The position numbers and the translations under genes were made by a program. A stretch of DNA of 64,000 bases. Source: Apiospora phragmitis (Eukaryota > Ascomycota > Sordariomycetes > Amphisphaeriales > Apiosporaceae). This document shows positions 22,028-32,425 of this stretch, piece after piece. Position 1 is the first letter of the stretch. Each line of letters begins with the position of its first letter. The DNA is taken from assembly GCA_038363925.1 (NCBI GenBank), contig JAQQWL010000009.1:2914001-2978000 (forward strand), given 5' to 3'. Under the pieces are notes generated by a model. That model was not told the origin of the DNA, searched no databases, and worked only from the letters and a program-made list of their open reading frames with translations.

Positions 22028-22378
22028 CTAAAAACGTGTCTCGAGCAGTGATGCTTCGCGTGCTGCGGCAATCGAGTCAGATGCGAAGGCCCTGTCCCAG
22101 GCTTTATCAACCTCTTCGTAGAGTTCTCTGGGCATATTTGTGCCCAGAGGTGAAACAGCTAGGGCTGCCACAAGCGTGAGTCCCGTGGTCGCTATGAGAG
22201 TGCCGGGACGTTTCTGGGTGTTGCTGCCGTGGACCTGTCGCGTGTAGAAGTTGCGACGCGTCGGGAGTGGTATACGGTTTAGTCGCACGTGTGAAGTCCG
22301 AGGCACTGTCGATTTATTTGCGATTGGCCTAAAGAAGACACCGCTCAGGGCCGCTCTGTTAGATGTAGCACGGAACAT
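22028..22378 (-). CDS. Small protein with basic N-terminus and one membrane segment
   Basis: The frame from the ATG at 22378 encodes 116 residues. Residues 1-50 are rich in Arg, Ser and Thr and lack acidic residues, like a mitochondrial presequence. A hydrophobic segment (GTLIATTGLTLVAALAVSP) follows at about 60-80, then an acidic amphipathic part (RELYEEVDKAWDRAF). I do not recognise a family. The TAG stop at 22030-22028 is followed, in the same frame, by 88 more sense codons of good quality (LSHYFRGDFVDEGPFDQSLL and so on). The TAG may therefore be a nonsense change of a CAG codon, with the true protein nearly twice as long. Mitochondrial location is an inference from composition only. Confidence 0.5.
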   Translation of the reverse strand: MFRATSNRAALSGVFFRPIANKSTVPRTSHVRLNRIPLPTRRNFYTRQVHGSNTQKRPGTLIATTGLTLVAALAVSPLGTNMPRELYEEVDKAWDRAFASDSIAAAREASLLETRF

Positions 22379-23087
22379 GATGATTGGAAGTCCTGTTGGG
22401 TGTAGACGAGTAGAGGGTATCAGCGGAATCAACAGTGTTTGAAATAATGGCGAGGTGAAAAGATGATCACCAGCTGTGAGCGACTGGGTTTTATTATTGG
22501 TTAATCGAGCAAACACAATCTAGGGTAGTAGTCGGGGAGGCTGTTTCTGCTTTGTACACATGCCCACCCCCCTGCCATGCGTCTCCTCGATCCTTTCTTT
22601 TCTTTCACATTTTGACCAATATTTCCCATCTTCGAAATCTCCGTTATCATATGACCACCGAGTATCTACCATGGCGACACTTGACCTGACCTGACCTCTT
22701 ATCAACCCGCCGTGTGGTTTCATATGGTACATACATGCAGTTACGCACTGCATTCATGCCCAGTATTGCTTCCATTAGACACCAACTCGTCTGCTAGGTA
22801 GACTTCGACACCAAGAATCCTTGCTGGATTCGCTATCGTAAATACTCGCGTAGAGGATGAGTACGTTATTTCGAGCCGCTAGGGTTAGCCACGCATAGTG
22901 CACCAGGACGGTAGTGATGCTCACTGGTACCGAGAGTCTGGGTCTGGGGCTTAACTAATGCTTGAAACTATTGCCCAACAGCTAGTAACGTAAAAGGTGG
23001 CGAGTCCGCTCATGGAAAAAGTGCAAAGATAGTGGCCCGCAACGTCAGATATATACCGAGCATATAATTGTCACCTGTTTGAGGGTT
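22379..23087. other. Intergenic, no gene seen
   Basis: No supported frame. The proximal part is probably the promoter and leader of the small membrane protein gene. Confidence 0.4.
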
Positions 23088-23942
23088 TTAGCAATCTTTG
23101 GCTAGCCGAAGCTGGATGAGATTAGCCACTGGCAACGTCTCGATCTGGGATCCCCCACTGCTACCGGCATGAAAGCTAGCCCAAGAGGGACCTGATAGGA
23201 GCTACTCCTGTGTGGAGAGTTTGTCTGCCCCTTTGTGACGCGTGAATGTTAGGTACTCTTTGTCCGAAGGCTGCAAGACGTCCGATGAATCAATATTCTG
23301 CCCGTCTGCATAAACACGACGAAGATTGCCAATGGGCTGAACAACCACCCTGGTTTAGAGTATGTAGTTAGGGGAGAGTGTTATCTGGACGGTGCCAGTT
23401 CCTTGAACAGGCCAACGCGTGATGCTCGAGAAGGACCGAGACGACTGATCAATAGGGAATTGCATTGGGTCCTTCTGGAGGGGCAGTAGCGACGCGAATA
23501 GGTCACCGCTTGCTTCATGGCGACAGTCGCCCCGTCGGAATCACTCTGAGCCCCAGACGTTCGACCTCAAGTCGTGCGTCTACTTCAGACTTCAGCTGAT
23601 TCAGTGCCAAGTCTGGTCACACATCGCTTTCTACGTGGTTCAGAATGCCCGTCACGTGGACTGAACCATTCACCAGCAGCGCCTCTCCCTCCAAGTCTCT
23701 GGCTATCGCTTCAGCCAGCCAGTGTTATAGGCCTTCAATCTTTACGTAGCCATGCTCGTGTAGTCCCTGTGGGGCGTTGAAAAAGCTTCAACCTGGACTG
23801 AATACGACAGTTGCGGCTGGAGCGTGACGAGACGCGTGCGAACCTCGATACGTGGGTGGATGGTTGTTCTGACTTGGTGTTGACTCTGATGTGAATCCTC
23901 TTGGATTACATGCACAGGGAAGGCAAGTATATTCCTACACAT
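23088..23942 (-). pseudogene. Degraded protein gene, family not recognised
   Basis: Stretches of good coding sequence lie in order on the minus strand: HPRIEVRTRLVTLQPQLSY (about 23,860-23,800), LAEAIARDLEGEALLVNGSV (about 23,710-23,650), LNQLKSEVDARLEVERLGLR, then GDLFASLLPLQKDPMQFPID and WPVQGTGTVQITLSPNYIL. After an in-frame TAA at 23,355-23,357 the same frame resumes with VVVQPIGNLRRVYADGQNI and LQPSDKEYLTFTRHKG. A TAG at 23,202-23,204 is followed by VANLIQLRLAKDC and a final stop at 23,088. Frame changes and at least three internal stops mean the gene is dead. It resembles an enzyme of several hundred residues, but I cannot name the family. Confidence 0.5.
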
Positions 23943-23945
23943 AAC

Positions 23946-25779
23946 TTTCTTGGCCAGCCCTAACTGATATCGTCATCTCGGACGAGGATGAGAGCGGCGC
24001 AATGAGAAGCTATATGCAGGACCAGGCATTTGTTTGTGTTTCCATGTGAGCGGATAGGGGACGGAAGAATAATGCATTTGCGCTCTAGGTCAAGTAAACA
24101 TAGTGATAGACAAGTAGATCAGACGGAAATTGTGTGATCCAAAGTCAAATTTCTGCCTGAGGTGGTTATTGAGAGCAACAGCAACCATGGTCTCGTCATT
24201 AAGGATAGTGTACGGAGTAGCCTACCTAGATATACCATATGGCCGCTGGAAAGTAACGGGTGCCGCCAAGGTTGTGCTGGAGTGGTCATCATACATGGAA
24301 ACGTGATCGGCCAGGCTAGTGACTCCAAATTTGGACATCAATCATCCCCAGACCCTCCAGCCTGGCAAAAGCCATCTAGAACATATGTCGAGAAACGCCA
24401 ATGATCTTGAGAACGGGATCTCTGGTTCGATTGCCTGTATCATATCATGCATCCAATGGTGGAAGAAACGTTATTGAATTGTGGTCGAGGCCAAGCTTCC
24501 AGAACAGCCGCCTGGAATGAGACCCGGTGAACAAACCACAGACATTCTCTCCTTACCCATGTTGCCACGATCTTGCTACTCGAGGCAAGGCAACCCTGGA
24601 AACACGGCCAGGACCGATTACCGATTCAAGCAGTCATGTGCCTGGCCGCCTACGAAAAGAGAAGCGAAAAAAGTGAATTTTCTTCAGTTGATTTGATCGT
24701 CCTCCAGGGTGCCGTTTCATCCCTGCGCTTGTTGGCCCCTGTAGCTTTAAAGAGCGGGGCCCTTCAACCGTTTTCAGGTCACTGACCACCGCCCAGGCCA
24801 GAGCTTACAGGTCTCTCTTTATCGTCATTTTCATCATGCAGCTCAATTGCACGCTGAGGATAGGCATTGCTCATGGAGATTCGGTTATTTAATATCCCAT
24901 CTACTGCATATTGATACACTGATACGACCTTAAGTAAAGCGGGAAGGCGAAGAAGTCAGTCGCAACGACTGCCCGGTTGAGCTTCGCCATGGTGAACAGT
25001 TGATTTAGCGTCTGCGTCTCTGCCGGCTCCCGGTGCAAAGTCCCCCACGCAGCTTAGCCCGCTGCTTCTTTAGTGCACCGTTGTCATCCCATATTTGTTC
25101 CAACTTGCAAGTCTTCAACATTGACTTTGACAGGAACCTATTTGACCGCCAGCCGCTTAGAGCTGCCCCCTTGTCCAGCACGGAGTCGTGCAGGGATACC
25201 CGAAGCTCCGCTGCATCTATGCTTAATGCTACGTAGAGGCAGCCCTAGGTTGGCAGGTTGGCAGGTCAAGCCCGCGAAGGTCGCATTAAGGTGGTCTTGC
25301 CGTGCGCTTCCGTGTCCCTGAAAACACCCCCGCCGAGAAATTGCGAGTTTGAAGACCGACTTCAGAACAAACCTCATCCACTTCAGCGCGCGCCGCCAAT
25401 GCCAATGTCAGCAGCACTACCACCCAAACGGCCATGCTGTTCCAATCCGATGTGACATGGGGCAGGCTGATGGACTTAAGTCCGAATCTCGCCTGGCATG
25501 CCGCTCCATCCAGATCCCACTGCCGGTCATCCGTGCCATACAGGGGTTCCTGTCGATACGAGAGGCTAGAGCATCACCCGGCAAGGCGTGCGGCTCTGCG
25601 TCCGTCCGTCTCATAAGGATGGCAGCCCCATGCGCTTCGCCCACGGTCTGTCTCTCCTTCTCACGCTCCTTTCGCATCTTGCTGTCGTTAGTTGCGCCGG
25701 CTTGTATTCGTTTCTTTCCTTCATTCTTTTTGGCTAGCCCAACTTTTTCCGTTCATTCTTTGCCTCGTTGTTGATCACC
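23946..25779. other. Intergenic, promoter side of the wall-protein gene
   Basis: About 1.8 kb without a supported gene. A plus-strand frame at about 24,150-24,404 has tolerable codon use but no motif. The final 130 bases before 25780 are strongly pyrimidine-rich (CTTTC and TTCATTC runs), as is common just upstream of highly expressed fungal genes. Confidence 0.4.
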
Positions 25780-28062
25780 ATGAGGATTACTACATTCTTT
25801 TCTTTTCTTGCCCTGGCGGCGGCCGGCAACGGCCATTCCGTCGAGATGCATCCTCACCGCATCATTCTCGAGGCCCGCACCTTTACTAAAGTCAATTCTT
25901 GCATGAACAAGATCTCCGCCGCCGTGTCCCAGCTGGCCGACTCGACCGGCGCCTTCGAGGGGGATGCCGCAGCTATTCAGTCAGATACCCAGAACCTCGT
26001 CAAAACCATACAATCTTGTACCGCTTCTATGGACAAGACCCAAATGTCCGCTCAAGATGCTCTGAACATTCATCCGCTCATTGCGAACCTCGGAAGTGGA
26101 TGTCAGTCACTGGTGGACAACTTTCAAAAGAAGAAACTCGAGTTCGAGCAGTCGAAACTGTGCACTGTCCTCCAGACCGGCGTGAACGATATCGGCAAAG
26201 AAGCCCAGAAGCTAGTAGACAGTATCGTTGGCAAGTGCCCCAACGAATCGAAGTCGACCACTCAGACCGTTGGCAATGTGCTTAATTCGATCCTGAAGAA
26301 GGGTCTTGATTTGGTCAACACATTCCACTGTACACCGGCGGCAACCACCACTGCGGCTGCTACCGAATCCAAGACGGAATCCTCCGTCGTCACCGAATCC
26401 AAGTCCAAGGAAGGGAAGACCACAGCTACTGCATCTCAGTCGAAGGTGGCGCATACCACCACCACTTCCGAGTCCAAGGCGGGACATACCACCAGCAGTG
26501 CGGCCGAGTCCAGGGCGGGACATACCACCAGCAGTGCGGCCGAGTCCAAGGTCGAGCATACTACCACCAAAGCCAGCTCCAAGGCAGGTGACATCGTCAA
26601 GACTGTTATTCATACCGAGACGGTCAAGGAGACCGTTCCTGTCAAGGTCACAGAGCATATCAAGGAGACAGCCCGAGTTAACGCAACTATACCTGTCAAA
26701 GTCACGGAGAAGGTTACCGAGAAATTCAAGGAGACTATTCCGGTGAAGGTGACGGAGCATGTTAAGCAGACTATCGCGGTCAATGCCACCATCCCTGTTA
26801 AGGTCACCCAAAAGATCACCGAGAAAGTCAAGGAGACTATCCCAGTCAAGGTCACCGAGAAGGTCAAGCAGACTGTCACGGTGAACGCTACCATACCCAT
26901 CAAGGTCACCCAGAAGATTACCGAGAAAGTTAAGGAGACAATTCCCGTGAAGGTAACAGAGACGGTCAAGCAGACCAAGGCTATCAACGCCACCGTACCT
27001 ATCACGGTCACGGAGAAGGTGAAGGAGACTATGACTGCCAAGGTGACCGAAAAGGTGACCGAAAAGGTCAAGCAGACGATCCCTATCAAAATCACCGAGA
27101 AGTTCACCCAGACAGTTGGCTGGAACGCCACCCAGGTGGTGGTCACCGACAAGACCACGGAAACAGTCAAGGAAACCATTCCCGTCAAGGTCACTGAGAA
27201 GATCAAGGAAACGGTTGGCTCCAACAATACCCAAACTGTCCATGTTACCGAAACCAAGAAGGTCGTTGTAACAATGACCGAGCCTGTCAAGGTCACGGAG
27301 ACGGCAAAGGTCACGGTCACCGAGAACCATGGGGGCATGGTGGTGCACGATACCAAAACCGTGGTCGAGCACGTAACGGTCACATCGCACGTCGTGATGG
27401 ACAAGCCCGTGACCCATACACTTGTCGAGACCAAAACATTGGTTCATACAGTCGTCGGCAGCTGCGCAGCTGTCCCGCCAGTCACCCTTACCCATACCGT
27501 TATCCAATCTCAAGCCGGTGTCGCACCTCCTCCAGTTACGGTCACCCACACTGTTGTCGAATCTTACCCAGGCATGGCGACTCCGCCTGCAGTTACCCAT
27601 ACTATTGTTGAAACTCACCCTGGCATGGCACCCCCACCGGTTACCCTTACCCATACTGTTATCCAATCCCATGCTGGCGTCGCGCCTCCCCCTGAGACTG
27701 TCACCGTACATCACTCAGCCCCAGCTGCAGTAGCGCCGCCACCGCACACCGTCACGGTGAAAGAGCCCATGGCCGGTGTCCCGCCGCCGCCCCAGACCAT
27801 GACGGTGACTGCTTCCTGCAGTGCTGCTCCGCCACCCGCCGTCACGACGCCTGCCAGCACTGCCAGCTTGGCCCCGGTCGTGACGATGCCGCCGCCGTTC
27901 GCTGTGACCGGGGGCGCTAACTCAACAGCCATCGGCACGGGCACGGGTGGCGTCTTCCCTACTGGTCAGCCCATCGTCACGGCTGGCGCGGCGAAGCCAG
28001 CTGTGGGGTCCACGGCCGCCGCCGCCGCTGGTGTTGCGATGGCTGCGCTGCTCCTCGTCTAA
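25780..28062 (+). CDS. HsbA-domain GPI-anchored repeat cell-wall protein
   Basis: A single exon encodes 760 residues. The start at 25780 gives a signal peptide (MRITTFFSFLALAAAG). Residues about 30-185 match the hydrophobic surface-binding protein A / cell-wall galactomannoprotein fold: helical, with Cys residues in SCMNKISAAV, IQSCTAS, GSGCQSLV, LCTVLQTG and GKCPN. A Ser/Thr/Lys-rich linker follows (two copies of GHTTSSAAES). Residues 279-493 are six tandem units of about 34 residues (TEKVKETIPVKVTE..., each ending in an NAT or NNT sequon region). Residues about 565-660 hold THTVxxSxxGxAxPP repeats. A Pro/Ala/Ser-rich stalk then leads to a C-terminal hydrophobic tail (AAAAAGVAMAALLLV) after small residues, as in a GPI signal. 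The protein is probably wall-anchored and displays the HsbA head on hydrophobic surfaces. A long antisense frame here is a by-product of codon bias. Confidence 0.88.
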   Translation: MRITTFFSFLALAAAGNGHSVEMHPHRIILEARTFTKVNSCMNKISAAVSQLADSTGAFEGDAAAIQSDTQNLVKTIQSCTASMDKTQMSAQDALNIHPLIANLGSGCQSLVDNFQKKKLEFEQSKLCTVLQTGVNDIGKEAQKLVDSIVGKCPNESKSTTQTVGNVLNSILKKGLDLVNTFHCTPAATTTAAATESKTESSVVTESKSKEGKTTATASQSKVAHTTTTSESKAGHTTSSAAESRAGHTTSSAAESKVEHTTTKASSKAGDIVKTVIHTETVKETVPVKVTEHIKETARVNATIPVKVTEKVTEKFKETIPVKVTEHVKQTIAVNATIPVKVTQKITEKVKETIPVKVTEKVKQTVTVNATIPIKVTQKITEKVKETIPVKVTETVKQTKAINATVPITVTEKVKETMTAKVTEKVTEKVKQTIPIKITEKFTQTVGWNATQVVVTDKTTETVKETIPVKVTEKIKETVGSNNTQTVHVTETKKVVVTMTEPVKVTETAKVTVTENHGGMVVHDTKTVVEHVTVTSHVVMDKPVTHTLVETKTLVHTVVGSCAAVPPVTLTHTVIQSQAGVAPPPVTVTHTVVESYPGMATPPAVTHTIVETHPGMAPPPVTLTHTVIQSHAGVAPPPETVTVHHSAPAAVAPPPHTVTVKEPMAGVPPPPQTMTVTASCSAAPPPAVTTPASTASLAPVVTMPPPFAVTGGANSTAIGTGTGGVFPTGQPIVTAGAAKPAVGSTAAAAAGVAMAALLLV
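26614..27258 (+). repeat. Six tandem ~102-bp units in the wall-protein gene
   Basis: Units begin TETVKETVP, TEKFKETIP, TEKVKETIP, TEKVKETIP, TEKVKQTIP and TETVKETIP. Five are 34 residues or one fewer and contain NAT; the sixth has NNT. A short 12-residue piece lies between units four and five. The DNA copies differ at many synonymous sites, so they are old or under selection for sequence diversity. Confidence 0.85.
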
Positions 28063-28887
28063 TAGATAGGGGCCGACTTCACCCGCCAACGCACACCACC
28101 CCTTTTTCTTAATGTAATGTAGAACGATACCTTTGAATATACGGGATGGCCCCCATTGTGGCTTAGCAACTACTTTCCAATGAGTTTGGCGTTTTGTACA
28201 TATACCAAAAAGGCTCCCACGATGCCTTAATGATACCCCCCATGTTTCTCTTCGCGGGACTGTCTTCCATACATCAATTGACACAAATGTGGATTTGAGA
28301 AGTCGTCTCTGAGTCCTGTAAACTCTCTTAATTGGTAGCGACGGTTTCAGTAACTGTGAATGTGTGCAGCAGAAGCAAAGCGCTGTTAAATTATATGTGT
28401 GTATTCAGTGGTGATCACGTCACGGGTCGAACATAATGTCCGATGGGAAAGGACCTAATTCTCATTGGGCATCTCGAAGGAGCTCCTAGTTCCAGTCGGT
28501 TGTGGTGCACGGTTGTACGAAGACGACAACACCAGGCTTGGGCCGGAGGTAGTTCAGATTGTAACGGTGCTGCAATTGGTTGTCGATCATTAAGTCTGGC
28601 TGATTCGGGTTATGGTTTCGCGGCTGTCGTTCTGTAACCGCGGGGCCAAACTCTGGTAATGTCCCCTACAAAGTGAATATGTGGAAGGGACTGGCAGCAG
28701 CAAGCACAGCTGATACATTCCTTTCATTGCTCCATATTTTAGATTTGTTACTTCTCGCCAGCATCCAGTCCTCTCGCGATTACACCAATATGGGGAAAAG
28801 AGACCCGCCACGGATATTGGTGATGAGAGCGACAATGGCCGGGGTCGCAATCGTCGCATCGAAAAGTGTTGCGAAGCCCGCGAAACG
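28063..28887. other. Intergenic, 3' end and BTB promoter
   Basis: No supported gene. An AT-rich stretch (28,090-28,240) after 28062 likely includes the polyadenylation region of the wall-protein gene. Confidence 0.45.
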
Positions 28888-29736
28888 ATGATACTGGACC
28901 CTGAGGGAGATGTCACGATCAAAATCAACTGCCAATGTTGTGACGAAGTTCGGCGCTTCCAAGTATCATCACACGTGTTGAGTCTGGCATCGACCGTCTT
29001 CGCCAAAATGCTCGGCCCCAACTTCAAAGAAGGCCAGGAGCTTCGGACGAAAGGTCAGGTCACTATCAGCTTCCACGACGACGACCATTATGCGATGGAG
29101 ATGATCCTTTGTGCTCTACACCACCAATCCAATGCGACAACGGCCATCGGGCGGGAGCTGCTCTTGCCTATGGCACTACTCAGCGACAAATATGACTGCA
29201 GCCGGGCGTTGGCGCCTTGGGTTCCCCACTGGTGCCAGGTATGGACGGCATCCATAGGCGTGTCTGAAGCAGCATATACGTTACTTGCAGCGTACCTGTT
29301 CCGAGCACCCACCTTCTACGAGATATCTAGAAAAGTTGTTGTGTACCCAACTTCTGACTTTGAATCATGTTGGGAGGACTTAGGAGGGCTGTCCCTCCTG
29401 CCAGAACACATCATATGTAACCACCCTTTTCCTCTTGGTTTCTCTTTACTGACAAATAGCAGCTGCGTTGTCGGCTGTGGTTTCCGCGACATCCACGCGG
29501 CTTCATAGTGAACTGCAAAATGTTGAAGTCAATCTACGAGCGACGAAAGGATCGTATTCTATGAAACAGTTCAATTGCATATGGTAAGCGACTTTCCGGG
29601 TCTATTCCTACCTATTCCAGTGGTTATTCCTCGTTATTCCAGTGTCTCAGAGGGGGGTAGGGTTAGGATTCTCCGGTTACTTCAGGAGTTGCCTTTATTC
29701 CCTACTGAGACATCCCGTTTGTTCCAAAAAGAGTAA
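28888..29736 (+). CDS. BTB/POZ domain protein
   Basis: Three exons (28888-29416, 29463-29583, 29643-29736; introns 46 and 59 nt, GT-AG) encode 247 residues. The N-terminal domain reads DPEGDVTIKI, then FQVSSHVLSLASTVFAKML and GPNFKEGQEL, the core of a fungal BTB domain. YAMEMILCALHH and LLLPMALLSDKYDCSRAL complete it, and LLPEHII with a helical tail follows as in other fungal BTB proteins. The alternative acceptor three bases upstream (TAG at 29,459) would add one residue. Such proteins often act as dimerising adaptors, for example for Cul3 ligases; no partner can be inferred here. The last exon is supported by frame continuity (RVRILRLLQELPLF). Confidence 0.75.
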
Positions 29737-30763
29737 TATCAACGCCGAGAGTCGGTAGGTCGTGCCCGTCATGTGGTAATACGGGAGAACCGCATGATCG
29801 TTACCCGTCTTGCTTGATCCAGACGGAACGCAGAGCAAGATTTTGTACCCGCAAATCCAGAGTGACGGAGTACTTCGAAATATTGACAAACTGCGACTTA
29901 TGGCCTTCTATTGGGCCTTTCTCGGCTTGTACACTACAGGCCCTTTCTGGAATGTTCACTCGTGCCCACAAACAATGTAAACACAGATGCGCGGCAGATG
30001 AATCTTGTCCTTTGAGAGGACAGCTGAAACAATTACGAGAACGAGTGGACTCCACTATGAGACACATTGGGGGGATACAAATCGAAATGGAGATTGATGT
30101 CGAGGAGGAGGAGGGAGAGGAGAAGGGGGGCGAGGACGAAAGGAGTGGTGAAGGGGATGAGAGGAGATGGAGGAGCAGGCTGAATAATGGTTCTCGGTAA
30201 AGGGGGGTGAGCTGCGTGGCGAGCTGCGTTTACTTTTCATCTCTCACTTCGGGCGAGTTTCTCTCACCAGTTTTCTTGACGGATAGGCCCAGAGCATATG
30301 CCTCCTTCATTGTACAGACAAGCATAAAAGCGTTTCATGTTCGTCCAACACACGATCAATGTTAATCTTGACGCGGTTGGGATAGACCAGCCCTTCATGT
30401 CCATCGCGCGTTCTCATCCAAGAGAGAAACTTACGATATCATTGGGCATGATTGAGTTGCACCAAACCTGTTTCCAGCCTGCCATCGTCCTCAGCCCAAA
30501 GCGATTTGATTTTAAGAACTAGGTCGCCTGTAGGTACGTACCTTTCCGTGCGATGATTTGGCTCTGTCTAGATCTTTCCATCGACAGTATCCCTTCAATC
30601 AAACAGCATCAGTACTAAGGCATCCCAGTATCATCCCAAATCGTCCTAATAATGGCCCCTGATGGCATCTCGTGCCCGGTAATCTCACTTATCACTCCCC
30701 CTTGACTTCTTGGATCAACAACATAGCACGCCACTTGTGCATAGACATGGGCCCGAGCCTCAT
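29737..30763. other. Intergenic, no gene seen
   Basis: Between convergent genes. A purine-rich run (GAGGAGGAGGGAGAGG) lies at about 30,100-30,180 and would encode acidic low complexity, but no proper start or domain accompanies it. Confidence 0.4.
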
Positions 30764-31507
30764 CTAATGCTCGTTGCCACGATAACCAAATATGTCAGCC
30801 AAACCCTGCTTCATCATTCGTCCCAGTAGGTTGTGACGGCCCCCGAGCTTGAAGCAGTCCACCGGATCTTTCGATATTGAGGAGCTTTTCCCGCCTACAA
30901 TCTTCTGCTTCTTTGCCGGCCTATCCTTGCCGCCTTCGTTGTGGTCTCTGGGCCTCCGCTTTCCCGAAGAGGCAAGCTGCACTTTATCATCGCCGATATC
31001 CTTCATGGTGGTGCCTCGGGACTTACTCGCCTGAACTGGTGGACAAGGAGCACCTCCAGGGAAAAGAGTCTTGTGCATCTCCTCGTAGATGTCGACAAGG
31101 TCCGTAGCGGAGATGTCACCATTGACCATTTCTTCTTTTGGCATGGCGTGATCAGATGCTCTTGCAGCGCTTTGGCTGTCGACAAGCACGACGCCACTGA
31201 CCGTCGTCTCTGCGCTATCTTGGGCATTATCTTCCTTTTCGTCGTCGGCTTCGTAACCATAAGACTCCGTGTCCTCTCGCTCTTCCTGCTCCTTGAGCCG
31301 GCGCAGACGGGTCCGGATGTCACGGGGCACCGGCCAGCCGCACAGGAACTCGCACTCGAAGGCATCGTCGATGAAGGGGCACGGGTACTTGGAGAGGCGG
31401 CCGCAGAGTATGCAAGAGCCCGAGGGTGGACCAAAGATGTTCGGGTCGTCGTCGTGTACGGCAGCAATGCCATCGTCGCTTTCATCGTGGTTGGCGTGAA
31501 CAGCCAT
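30764..31507 (-). CDS. Hypothetical acidic/basic protein with Cys cluster
   Basis: A single exon encodes 247 residues from the ATG at 31507, chosen for its strong context (AAACAACATGG). Residues about 25-55 contain CILCGRLSKYPCPFIDD and ECEFLCGWPVP, a small cysteine cluster that might bind zinc. The middle is acidic and coiled-coil-like (RLRRLKEQEEREDTE). The C-terminal part is basic with nuclear-localisation-like strings (GKRRPRDHNEGGKDRPAKKQK) and ends GLADIFGYRGNEH. I do not recognise a family; a nuclear role is an inference from composition. Confidence 0.7.
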   Translation of the reverse strand: MAVHANHDESDDGIAAVHDDDPNIFGPPSGSCILCGRLSKYPCPFIDDAFECEFLCGWPVPRDIRTRLRRLKEQEEREDTESYGYEADDEKEDNAQDSAETTVSGVVLVDSQSAARASDHAMPKEEMVNGDISATDLVDIYEEMHKTLFPGGAPCPPVQASKSRGTTMKDIGDDKVQLASSGKRRPRDHNEGGKDRPAKKQKIVGGKSSSISKDPVDCFKLGGRHNLLGRMMKQGLADIFGYRGNEH

Positions 31508-32425
31508 GTTGTTTCTTTTTGAGGTGCTAACACGCAACAGCCGAGCGAGTGGTTGGTGGTTGGTGATGGGTTGGTGAAGATTGGAAGACCGAGGCATAAT
31601 CATTTGCTTCGATCGGGGATGCGTGATGGAAGGGCGGGATTGATGTCGGGGGAGCACTATTTGTAGACTCGCTCACTCCGTGCTGATTTGTTGCTGAAGT
31701 CAATGAGACTTATGTGTAGAAACTTCATGTGCATGTTGGGATCAAGTAAAACTAGGCTCGGAGTACAGAATGTGTGTACCCCACCGTTGTTTTCGAGGAT
31801 TTGGGCGGGAGGGGGAGCCGGAAAAGCAAGTGAAGTTCTCGTGACTGATAATTCTGCAGGGAATTTACACTCACAGGCATCGATCAAGAGTCAAGAAAAC
31901 GAAATTGAGCCTTAAATGAGATTAAAATCATGAGTCGCAGGAGGGCAAAATTAGGGGACACCATCAAAGCTCAACCATATGTTTGATTGTCCTGAGCTTT
32001 GGAAGCTGGTATGTGTTTCTTTTGGCCATGGACACCATTTGGCAAAAAGAAGTGCCGTGGGGAATCGGCCTTGGCCTTAGAGATTGTTGACCTTTCAACC
32101 TGCCTTGCACCCTTTCGACACGAGCTGTGTAGCCTTAGGTGGCCATTCAAAAGAACTGGTTTCAGTTCAGCACCAGATGGTAAGCAGTGAATACGCTGCA
32201 GCAACGGACACTGAAGAAGAATGAGATAAACAGGAAGGGGGTGTGTGGGCTGGTCCAGGTGAGACACATGGGACAACCCCTGAAAAGCATCATTGCACCT
32301 ATTGGCACATCACATCCTCTCGGTGTCCTGACATACACACAGCAAGGCTAAGCAGGTTGAGATTGGGTATAAATCGTTAAATTACCAATACTGGGTAGTG
32401 AGCCTTATATCATTACCGTTAATTG
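31508..32425. other. Intergenic, no gene seen
   Basis: Upstream of the hypothetical protein gene (minus) and downstream of the pinin-like gene (minus). A CA-rich leader (ACCAACCCATCACCAACC as read on minus) sits at about 31,540-31,600. No other feature is apparent. Confidence 0.45.

Noticed and set aside
26212..27714. Very long antisense open frame inside the wall-protein gene
   Set aside because: It mirrors a repeated, codon-biased sense gene with signal peptide and GPI tail. Its translation is low-complexity (repeated LLDLLGDLD-like words) without domain features.
29814..30200. Acidic low-complexity frame
   Set aside because: It has no ATG start in context and no domain; the acidic run comes from a GAGGAGGGAG purine tract.
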